A stretch of DNA of 12,539 nucleotides, from NCBI GenBank assembly GCA_002688965.1, contig NZEE01000105.1:1-12539 (forward strand), in the 5' to 3' direction. The stretch is from an archaeon (GTDB lineage Archaea; Aenigmatarchaeota; Aenigmatarchaeia; GW2011-AR5; GCA-2688965). Numbering within the stretch: position 1 is the first letter of the stretch; each line of letters begins with the position of its first letter. The position numbers were made by a program, and so were the translations under genes. This document shows, in pieces, positions 6,137-11,871 of this stretch. The notes beneath the pieces were generated by a model. The model was not told where the DNA came from, ran no database searches, and saw only the letters and a program-made list of their open reading frames with translations.

Positions 6137-7288
6137 ATGATACCTAGATATAAAATAGAAGAAATACATAATATTTGGTCAACAGATAACAAACTTAAAA
6201 CGTGGTTGAAAGTTGAATTAGCACATTTAGAATCTTTAACAACAGACATTATAAGCCCGACAATAACAAAAGAAGAACTTGATGTTATCAAAGATAATAT
6301 TAAGATTGATAAGAATAGATGGAAAGAGATAGAAGCAGAAACACGCCATGACTTTCAAGCTTTTGTTCAAATGCTTGAAGAAAGTATACCAAGCAATAGT
6401 GGCAGATGGATTCATTACGGGCTCACATCGTCAGATATTATTGATACTTCTTTAGTTCTTTTATGCAAAGAATCACTTGAAGTAGTTAAAAAATACTGTG
6501 CTGAATTGATTTTCTATATCGATAAAATTTTAAAAAGTAAAAAAGTACATTCAGCTATTCTTTCTAGAACACATGGTAAAGCTGCAGAAGTTCAAACATA
6601 TTGCGATGTTATACAAAGATGGCTTTCACAGTTAAGAAGAGGTTATGATAGTATTGTTTTAACAGAAAAGTCAATGAAATACGGCAAGCTATCAGGCCCA
6701 TCCGGTAATAATAATACAAACTCTGTAGAATGTGAAATTATTGCTTTAAACAGTTTAGGCCTTCATATAACACATTGTTCGCAAATTATACCTAGAGATC
6801 TTTTTTTAGATTATTTTTATTCTATGCTGAAAGTAATCTTAGCAGTAGAAAAAATTGCATATGATATTAGAATTTATAGTTTAGATGGAATAAATGAAAT
6901 GTCAGAACCATTCAGGAAAGGACAAAAAGGTTCTTCATCAATGCCCCATAAAAAAAACCCTATTCTCTCTGAGAATATTTGTGGTTTGGCAAGAATGTAT
7001 AAATCATATTTTTATATTGCAATTGAAAATTGCTTAACATTGTTAGAAAGAGACATTTCACATTCAGCATCAGAAAGAATAATATTTAAAGATGCAGCAC
7101 ATATAACATGCTTTGTGCTTAAACGTCTTACAAGTATTATAAAAAATATTAACTTAAACACTGAAAGTTCTCAAAATAATGTCAACAAATTCAAGAAAGA
7201 AGTAAAAAGTCAAGACGTTATGAATGAAAATATTCTTAGAGGAGAAAGTAGAAAAAATTCACATGATATTTCTCAAAATAATAGATAA
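6137..7288 (+). CDS. purB: Adenylosuccinate lyase, shortened C-terminus
   Basis: The protein belongs to the aspartase/fumarase superfamily and resembles the Bacillus type of PurB. The enzyme removes fumarate from adenylosuccinate to give AMP and also acts on SAICAR. Motifs visible are TRHD (69-72), HYGLTSSD (93-100), RTHG (144-147, catalytic His146), the signature loop GSSSMPHKKNP (265-275) and ERDISHSASER (304-314). The N-terminus (IPRYK, IW, WLKVE) also fits. Length is 383 residues against about 431 in B. subtilis. The match continues to about SQDV and GESRKNSHDISQ, where B. subtilis has SQRV and GLTREEAYDTVQ, then stops, so roughly the last 50 residues are absent. Core catalytic parts come from three subunits and remain present. 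AAGGA lies 5-6 bases before the ATG. With the guaC-like gene and purA it completes GMP-to-AMP conversion. Confidence 0.93.
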   Translation: MIPRYKIEEIHNIWSTDNKLKTWLKVELAHLESLTTDIISPTITKEELDVIKDNIKIDKNRWKEIEAETRHDFQAFVQMLEESIPSNSGRWIHYGLTSSDIIDTSLVLLCKESLEVVKKYCAELIFYIDKILKSKKVHSAILSRTHGKAAEVQTYCDVIQRWLSQLRRGYDSIVLTEKSMKYGKLSGPSGNNNTNSVECEIIALNSLGLHITHCSQIIPRDLFLDYFYSMLKVILAVEKIAYDIRIYSLDGINEMSEPFRKGQKGSSSMPHKKNPILSENICGLARMYKSYFYIAIENCLTLLERDISHSASERIIFKDAAHITCFVLKRLTSIIKNINLNTESSQNNVNKFKKEVKSQDVMNENILRGESRKNSHDISQNNR

Positions 7289-7319
7289 TTAGATATTATA
7301 AAAATAGCTAGGAGTTATC

Positions 7320-7835
7320 ATGAAAAAACTAGATGAAAGAAATATAACTAGAAACTTTCTATATAAAATTAATGAATTCAATACATTCTTAGATAATGTA
7401 TGTAAAAAATGCAACTCTATTCCATGTGTATGTAATGAAAGAGTTGATTTAGAGATCGATCCCATAAACACGGTTAATGGTGAATCTTTTAACGAGCTAG
7501 ATCCAAATCAAGATGGTTACGTAACACAAGAAGATTTATTTGGTCATTTTGATCTGGATAACAACGGAATAGTTACTACTGATGAGTATGAAGATCATAT
7601 TAATTATCATTGTGATAATGACATAAGCCCATCAGAATGTTTCAGAGATGACTATAGTGAGATACCTTGTAGAGATTCATACGATATGTGTAGACAACAT
7701 TATACACAAAATAATGATCACTTAATTGATGATATCAAACAACTTCTTGATAAAGTCGGTGCAACATGTCCAGTTTCTTTTATATGCGCTATTAAAGATA
7801 TGTTTGAATCAACAAATAATGATACTTTTATGTAA
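7320..7835 (+). CDS. EF-hand protein with N-terminal cysteine cluster
   Basis: This protein of 171 residues has two adjacent EF-hand calcium loops, DPNQDGYVTQED (61-72) and DLDNNGIVTTDE (78-89). The second is a textbook loop with Glu at position 12; the first has Asp there. Only five residues separate the loops, a tight pair closer to dockerin-like or bacterial calcium-binding repeats than to calmodulin. Upstream, CKKCNSIPCVC (28-38) has a CxxC-x4-CxC spacing that could bind zinc. Six more cysteines follow (98, 107, 117, 124, 150, 156). No signal peptide or membrane segment is seen. TAGGAG sits 5-6 bases before the ATG. The gene follows purB by 31 bases. Calcium binding is a confident motif call; the biological role is unknown, and a structural or regulatory part is possible. 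Confidence 0.85.
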   Translation: MKKLDERNITRNFLYKINEFNTFLDNVCKKCNSIPCVCNERVDLEIDPINTVNGESFNELDPNQDGYVTQEDLFGHFDLDNNGIVTTDEYEDHINYHCDNDISPSECFRDDYSEIPCRDSYDMCRQHYTQNNDHLIDDIKQLLDKVGATCPVSFICAIKDMFESTNNDTFM

Positions 7836-7840
7836 AAAAA

Positions 7841-7871
7841 TTGTGTAATTATTTGTTGATTTTGTTATAAT
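7841..7871 (+). promoter_or_regulatory. Candidate promoter GTGTA-N18-TATAAT before the 7896 gene
   Basis: TTGTGTA (7841-7847) is followed after 18 bases by a perfect TATAAT (7866-7871), 24 bases before the ATG at 7896 and its GGAG site. It lies in a 60-base gap after the EF-hand gene and resembles the candidates before 2868 and 10765. It would drive the SH3-like and lytic transglycosylase genes. Confidence 0.5.
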
Positions 7872-7895
7872 AATATAAAATATTGGAGAATTTAT

Positions 7896-8093
7896 ATGTT
7901 TAAAATAGGACAAAAGGCAACACATTACGCTAAGGCAGATAAAGTAGGCGAAATCATTGATATTGAGTATTTAAAAAACTCATTTTATACTACTGGCGGG
8001 ACAACAGCTAGTAAAATTTTTATCACTATAAAGTATAGTGAAAAAGACATACAAAAACATGATTCCGGAGATGTAATAAAAGTTTATGATTAA
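7896..8093 (+). CDS. Small SH3-like protein, hypothetical
   Basis: This 65-residue protein begins FKIGQKATHYAK and continues with VGEIIDIEY, a Gly/Thr-rich turn (TTGGTTASK) and the strand FITIKY, ending in GDVIKVYD. The FxxGQ opening and the GEII second strand are in keeping with a small SH3-like barrel, related in pattern to the other mini-genes here but not by clear identity. GGAG lies 7 bases before the ATG, behind its own promoter candidate. Its last 8 bases overlap the start of the lytic transglycosylase gene, so the two are co-translated. No catalytic residues are evident and the function is unknown. Confidence 0.8.
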   Translation: MFKIGQKATHYAKADKVGEIIDIEYLKNSFYTTGGTTASKIFITIKYSEKDIQKHDSGDVIKVYD

Positions 8094-8622
8094 AGAAGCA
8101 TTTATCTGCTTTGCGCTTTTGAATATGAATGGTATTATTAATCAAGAAAATATATGTAATAATATTTATAAAATACAAAAAGTTAGCAAGAAATATAAAA
8201 TTAAATCTGATCTCTTTGTTTCGCTCTTGTGGGTAGAAAGCAATTTTAACCCAACTGTTGTAAGTCCAGGAAATGCATGTGGAATATCACAAGTATTACC
8301 TAAATACACAGATAAAACATGTGATCAGCTAAAAGAAATACCGATTGGTCTTGAGTATGGCGCAAAAGCATTGTCATATTGGATAAATATTTATGCAAAA
8401 GGCAATGATATGATTGGATTATGCGCTTTCAATGCAGGTTTCAGATGTAAAGGAGAAACTTTATCTGAAAAGGATAAACGTGCATTTAAACGTGGTTATA
8501 ATATATACGCAAAAAATGTAAAGAAGTTTCAAAAAAGACTTAATAGACAAGTTAAGAAACAACAAAAAAAGTTTGAAAAGTCACTAAGAAGCATAATTCG
8601 TGTATTAAAAAATAATTTATAA
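8086..8622 (+). CDS. Lytic transglycosylase, SLT domain
   Basis: This protein of 178 residues has the SLT (soluble lytic transglycosylase-like, lysozyme superfamily) fold. Such enzymes cut the MurNAc-GlcNAc bond of peptidoglycan and leave a 1,6-anhydro end. Motifs are LLWVESNFNP (47-56) with catalytic Glu51, GISQVLP (66-72), matching the family GLMQxxP, and CAFNAG (113-118), matching AxYNAG. A YAKNV segment near 141-145 fits the family's last motif. The N-terminus (IKEAFICFALLNMNG) is mildly hydrophobic and could be a weak export signal. After the domain, residues 147-178 are strongly basic (Lys/Arg/Gln), perhaps for wall or membrane contact. It overlaps the previous gene by 8 bases. It may serve host lysis or, as a virion part, wall penetration; the sequence does not decide. 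Confidence 0.9.
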   Translation: MIKEAFICFALLNMNGIINQENICNNIYKIQKVSKKYKIKSDLFVSLLWVESNFNPTVVSPGNACGISQVLPKYTDKTCDQLKEIPIGLEYGAKALSYWINIYAKGNDMIGLCAFNAGFRCKGETLSEKDKRAFKRGYNIYAKNVKKFQKRLNRQVKKQQKKFEKSLRSIIRVLKNNL

Positions 8623-8648
8623 TACTATTTTAATAAAGGAATTAATAT

Positions 8649-9128
8649 ATGTCAAAAAATTTATATAAGTCTGGGTTTGATTTTCTTACTTCATATCTAG
8701 ACTTCAAATATAATATTAAAGTAATACAAAAACATAATGGTGAAGAAGCTTGGTATCCAAATCTTAAGACTATAATTATAAATAAAAATTATCAATGGCG
8801 CGATCGACTAATTGCTTTGATTCATGAATCAGGGCATGTTCAAATTGATTTAGAACAAAATGTTAGAAAGAATCTTAGGTGCGCAAATAATAAAGTTTAT
8901 AATTATCCTACACATATTAAATCAAAAAGTGCTTTAGTAAATCAACTTAATGAAGAACTTATGGCATGGAATTTGGGTAAAAAACTAGCATTATCATTAA
9001 ATATTAAATTTGATATTAAAAGGCTAGATGAAACATCAACAAAATGTATAATGTCATATATAAAAGAGGGGCTAAAAGAAGTTTATGGTAAAACAATTAA
9101 TGTAGCTCAAATTGACCCAGGAATATGA
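8649..9128 (+). CDS. HExxH zinc metallopeptidase-like protein
   Basis: This 159-residue protein carries LIALIHESGH (54-63), with the zinc-binding HExxH motif at 59-63. About 40 residues later LNEELMAWNLGKKLA (100-114) provides a Glu in a helix, the usual third zinc ligand. The layout IALIHExGH ... NEExxAWxxGxxLA resembles the ImmA/IrrE (DUF955) group and similar gluzincins, which cleave repressors or other proteins, but several phage HExxH proteins of this size have no known substrate. No signal peptide is visible, so it acts in the cytoplasm or in the virion. AAAGGA lies 8 bases before the ATG, 26 bases after the lytic transglycosylase. Placement suggests co-expression with that enzyme. The zinc-protein call is firm; peptidase activity and target are inference. 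Confidence 0.8.
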   Translation: MSKNLYKSGFDFLTSYLDFKYNIKVIQKHNGEEAWYPNLKTIIINKNYQWRDRLIALIHESGHVQIDLEQNVRKNLRCANNKVYNYPTHIKSKSALVNQLNEELMAWNLGKKLALSLNIKFDIKRLDETSTKCIMSYIKEGLKEVYGKTINVAQIDPGI

Positions 9129-9156
9129 TATACATACTTATTTTATTTTATATAAT
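9129..9156 (+). promoter_or_regulatory. Candidate promoter before the 9184 gene
   Basis: TATACA (9129-9134) and TATAAT (9151-9156) are spaced by 16 bases in a 55-base AT-rich gap directly after the metallopeptidase stop. The -10 is perfect and the -35 partial. It lacks the GTGTA element seen in other gaps. In such AT-rich sequence TATAAT arises by chance often, so this is weak. Confidence 0.3.
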
Positions 9157-9183
9157 ATAATATAGAAGGCTAGCTTTGAAATT

Positions 9184-9522
9184 ATGACTTATAAGAAATC
9201 TGAATTAAAAAAACTAAAAGAAAAGTTAAAAAAAGACAAGCCAAATATTTTTACTTCAATTAAAAAGCCAACTAATATTAAAGTAGAAAGAAAAATAATT
9301 AAGTCTGATTCTTATTCAAAACGTGATAATAGAAAATCAATGATATGGAACTACAATATTAATGATTTAATTATAATAAAGAAAACAGAAGAAGTAGGCT
9401 TAATAATTGCAAATGATACTTACTTTAATCAAAAATGCAAACAAAACTATTTTTTTGTATTAATGGGTAGCAAAGTTATAGAATGCTATGGTAAGTCTAT
9501 TAAGAAACTACATGAACTATAA
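9184..9522 (+). CDS. Lys-rich protein with C-terminal SH3-like domain, hypothetical
   Basis: This protein of 112 residues has a very basic first half (about residues 1-50, dominated by Lys with Ser and Asn) that is likely disordered or nucleic acid-binding. The second half reads YNINDLIIIKKTEEVGLIIA (55-74), then FFVLMGSKVIECYG and IKKLHEL, which fits a small SH3-like barrel: the opening NDLIIIKK and the VGLII strand parallel the other mini-genes of the window. The AGAAGG site lies about 14 bases before the ATG, longer than usual, and no in-frame alternative is better. A basic tail with an SH3-like domain would suit binding to DNA or RNA, but no function can be assigned. Confidence 0.7.
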   Translation: MTYKKSELKKLKEKLKKDKPNIFTSIKKPTNIKVERKIIKSDSYSKRDNRKSMIWNYNINDLIIIKKTEEVGLIIANDTYFNQKCKQNYFFVLMGSKVIECYGKSIKKLHEL

Positions 9523-9551
9523 GTGTAAATTAAAATAATAATAATTAAAAT
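9523..9551 (+). promoter_or_regulatory. Weak candidate promoter before the RadA-like gene
   Basis: GTGTA (9523-9527) is followed after 18 bases by TAAAAT (9546-9551), a one-mismatch version of the -10 box. The spacing equals that of the candidates at 7841 and 10696, which is why I list it. The -10 lies inside the 16-base repeat array, so the match could be accidental. Confidence 0.3.
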
Positions 9552-9584
9552 AATAATAAATTAAAACAATAATAAATTAAAAAT
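9529..9584. repeat. AT-only 16-base tandem repeat, about 3.5 copies
   Basis: Units ATTAAAATAATAATA (9529-9543), ATTAAAATAATAATAA (9544-9559), ATTAAAACAATAATAA (9560-9575) and a partial ATTAAAAAT (9576-9584) lie head to tail. Together they fill most of the 80-base gap between the Lys-rich gene and the RadA-like gene. The array could act as an UP-like promoter element, an easily melted DNA element, or be plain slippage. One G/C base occurs in the whole array. Confidence 0.85.
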
Positions 9585-9602
9585 TCATCAAGGAATACAA
9601 AC

Positions 9603-10352
9603 ATGAAATTAAATGTAAGAACGGATGACATTGTATTTGGGACAAATATCTTAGATATTAATATACCCAGCAAGTTAAGAGAAAGAAACAAATGTGGTAT
9701 TCAATATATTGATGACGCTTTTGGTGGCGAAGGGTTTACACCTTCAACAATGACTTTATTTACTGGCGAACCTGGCGCAGGCAAAACAACTTTAATGCTA
9801 GAGCTAGCAAATTCATTAACTAAACAAGGCTATTTATGTTTGTTTAATACAGCTGAAGAATCTCTCTACCAGATAAAGCTAACTTGTGAAAGATTGCAGT
9901 TAGGCTACGGATTTGTTGCAGGTCAAGAGTCATATGTGCCTAAATTAATTAAACAATTTACAGCTCTTAGAAATAGATTTCCAAAAAAACCACTCTTTGT
10001 AATCATCGATTCATTGCAAACTTTGAATGATGGCAAGTATGGTGAAGAACATGTCAATAGTCAATCTGCTGTTAGATCACTACAACTATTGACAGATTAC
10101 GCAAAAGAGCATTATATTAATATAATTTGCATTGGTCAAGTAAATAAAAGCGGTCATATGGCTGGTAGTCAAAAGCTTAAGCATATGGTTGATGCTATGC
10201 TTCATCTTTCAATTGAGAAAAAAGATGAAGATTTTAAAGGATTGAGAGTTCTAGAGACAATTAAAAATCGCTTTGGAGGAGCTGGTTGGACATTCTTTAT
10301 GGACTTACAAGCATCCGGTTTTCATGAAGTTGCAAGAATAGGTGCCAACTAG
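9603..10352 (+). CDS. RadA/Sms-like RecA-fold ATPase (ATPase core only)
   Basis: This 249-residue RecA-fold ATPase matches the core of RadA/Sms, a helicase-like branch-migration factor in recombination. Motifs are Walker A GEPGAGKTT (55-63), AEESLYQ (84-90, as in the RadA EES region), Walker B LFVIIDSLQT (131-140), GQVNKSGHMAGSQKLKHMVD (178-197, parallel to the RadA GHVTKEG...LEHMVD stretch) and the hallmark KNRFG (221-225). Both the N-terminal zinc finger and the C-terminal Lon-like domain of bacterial RadA (about 460 residues) are absent. It could be a recombination or replication-coupled ATPase of the phage, replacing UvsX- or DnaB-family functions. KaiC-like ATPases are the alternative, but KNRFG favours RadA. 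CAAGGA sits 8 bases before the ATG. An AT-rich repeat array lies just upstream. Confidence 0.85.
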   Translation: MKLNVRTDDIVFGTNILDINIPSKLRERNKCGIQYIDDAFGGEGFTPSTMTLFTGEPGAGKTTLMLELANSLTKQGYLCLFNTAEESLYQIKLTCERLQLGYGFVAGQESYVPKLIKQFTALRNRFPKKPLFVIIDSLQTLNDGKYGEEHVNSQSAVRSLQLLTDYAKEHYINIICIGQVNKSGHMAGSQKLKHMVDAMLHLSIEKKDEDFKGLRVLETIKNRFGGAGWTFFMDLQASGFHEVARIGAN

Positions 10353-10686
10353 ATTGTATAATGCATTAGCATTCTATTTTTTTGCATCAATATGCGTATT
10401 TTTTCAACAGAATTTACAATTTATAAATCCTTGGTGGAAACAAAAAATGATGGTTTTAATATTACTTTTTTGTTTTCCAACTAGCTACTTTTTTTATATG
10501 TCATGGACATACTTTTTTGAAAAATTTAACTCTGCGTGGAGTGCTAGATTTATATTCTTTGGTTTGTCAAATTTAATTTTTCCAGCGCTAGCTTACGTCT
10601 TTTTAAAAGAAAGTCCTTTTACAATTAAAATTGTATTATCAACATTACTTAGCTTTTGTATTATATATATTCAGTACAAGCTTTAA
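10342..10686 (+). CDS. Small four-helix inner-membrane protein
   Basis: This 114-residue protein is very rich in Phe, Leu, Ile and Tyr. Four hydrophobic segments are visible at about 5-24, 35-55, 66-88 and 93-112, separated by short polar turns (QFINPWWKQK, FEKFNSAWSAR, LKESPFT). The last two helices with the LKESPFT turn recall half of an EamA/DMT-type transporter, but the likeness is weak. It is probably inserted in the host inner membrane during infection. The GTG at 10342 overlaps the end of the RadA-like gene by 11 bases; a TTG twelve bases further on is an alternative. No ribosome site stands out, which fits translational coupling. Function unknown; holin, transporter or superinfection-exclusion roles are all only possibilities. 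Confidence 0.8.
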   Translation: MPTRLYNALAFYFFASICVFFQQNLQFINPWWKQKMMVLILLFCFPTSYFFYMSWTYFFEKFNSAWSARFIFFGLSNLIFPALAYVFLKESPFTIKIVLSTLLSFCIIYIQYKL

Positions 10687-10695
10687 ATTATATTT

Positions 10696-10727
10696 TATGT
10701 GTATAAAATAAATAATTAAAATATAAT
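10696..10727 (+). promoter_or_regulatory. Candidate promoter GTGTA-N18-TATAAT before the MoxR gene
   Basis: TATGTGTA (10696-10703) is followed after 18 bases by a perfect TATAAT (10722-10727), 37 bases before the MoxR ATG. It lies in a 78-base gap with only weak secondary structure: an all-AT 8-base stem (10691-10698 with 10703-10710) whose loop is GTGT, the same bases as the -35 element. The layout matches the candidates before 2868 and 7896. Confidence 0.45.
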
Positions 10728-10764
10728 TAATTCACTAAACCATTTATATTCAATAAGGATCAAA

Positions 10765-11871
10765 ATGAATATAACAAATTTTGTAAATATTTCATCAAAT
10801 CTTCCCCCGCACATTGCTATTTTAATTAGAGGTGGCACTGGTATTGGTAAATCAGCTATTGTGAATCAGATTTCTAATAAAATCAAATTACCACTGCTAG
10901 ACGTTAGAGGCTCAACAATGGCTGAAGGTGACGTGGGAGGATATCCCGATGTTGAGGGCATGAAGGAAAACGGTATCATGACATTCTGTATGCCCTCATG
11001 GTTTATGCGAGCTTGCAAAGAACCCGTTGTTTTATTTCTAGACGAATTAAATAGATCATTACCAACAGTACAACAATCATTTTTTCAAATTGTTTTAGAC
11101 AGATGTCTTGGAAACGATAAAGATGGTAATTCATATACGATACATCCAGAAACTAGAATATTTGCTGCTATAAACAGTGGTTCTGAGTATGATGTTAACG
11201 AAATGGATCCAGCATTGCTTAGAAGATTTTGGGCTATTGATCTAGATATAACACTTGAAGACTGGACTAAGTGGGCAAAAAAAAGTGATATCGATTTATT
11301 GATTATAGAATTTCTTGCAACTCGGTCTATACATCTTGCACCTCCTCCTTCCAAATTCGAAGATGGTGTAGTTTTTCCAACACCCGCATCTTGGGCAAGA
11401 TTAGATGAGTCATTAAAGTATAGAAATATTGATTTGCTTAAAGATGGTAAATCAAGCAAAACATTAATTTTTAATATTGCTAGTGGTTTTATAGGTACGC
11501 CAACTGCAATTGAATTTGCTGATTTTATTGAAAAATATAAAATAAACATTACCCCAGAAGATATTTTGAACAACTATGATAATTGTTTAGAAAAGCTAAA
11601 TAAAATGTCAAATGATAGTTTAAATTTACTAATTGAAAGACTTGGAGAACATGGTGCAGCTAACAATTGGAATGTTACCCAATCAAAAAATGCTGCTAAA
11701 TTAGGTAAGTTAATCTCTGAAGAAATGTTAATCCATATGTGGGCTGTAATATCTGATACACGAAACATAAAAACAATTCAAAACTTTCATAAGTTTATTG
11801 GTAAATACTTAGTCGAAGTTGTTAATACAAACAAAGACCTCTTAAACAAAAAAAGTGAAAAGGTTGATTAA
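10765..11871 (+). CDS. MoxR-type AAA+ ATPase
   Basis: This AAA+ protein of 368 residues is of the MoxR/CbbQ kind. Visible are Walker A GGTGIGKS (23-30), the DVRGSTMAEGDVGGYPDV stretch (46-63, where MoxR proteins have a substrate-loop motif), Walker B VVLFLDEL (88-95), sensor-1 Asn137 in AAINSGSEY and the arginine-finger region DPALLRRFW (148-156). The C-terminal third is helical. MoxR ATPases act as chaperones that activate or remodel partners with VWA domains. The next gene, overlapping by one base, is exactly such a VWA-like metallopeptidase, so the pair forms a likely functional unit. AAGGAT lies 4 bases before the ATG. Similar pairs occur in large marine and T4-like phages, where the role remains open; assembly or host-protein remodelling are guesses. 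Confidence 0.88.
   Translation: MNITNFVNISSNLPPHIAILIRGGTGIGKSAIVNQISNKIKLPLLDVRGSTMAEGDVGGYPDVEGMKENGIMTFCMPSWFMRACKEPVVLFLDELNRSLPTVQQSFFQIVLDRCLGNDKDGNSYTIHPETRIFAAINSGSEYDVNEMDPALLRRFWAIDLDITLEDWTKWAKKSDIDLLIIEFLATRSIHLAPPPSKFEDGVVFPTPASWARLDESLKYRNIDLLKDGKSSKTLIFNIASGFIGTPTAIEFADFIEKYKINITPEDILNNYDNCLEKLNKMSNDSLNLLIERLGEHGAANNWNVTQSKNAAKLGKLISEEMLIHMWAVISDTRNIKTIQNFHKFIGKYLVEVVNTNKDLLNKKSEKVD

Noticed and set aside
10691..10710. Stem-loop with an 8-base stem after the membrane-protein gene as a terminator
   Set aside because: The stem is all A-T pairs and no T-run follows; it also overlaps a promoter candidate.
11085..11573. Leftward open frame of 162 codons opposite the MoxR gene
   Set aside because: It lies wholly within a gene with clear AAA+ motifs on the other strand, shows no family motif and has no ribosome site worth noting; it is a shadow frame.
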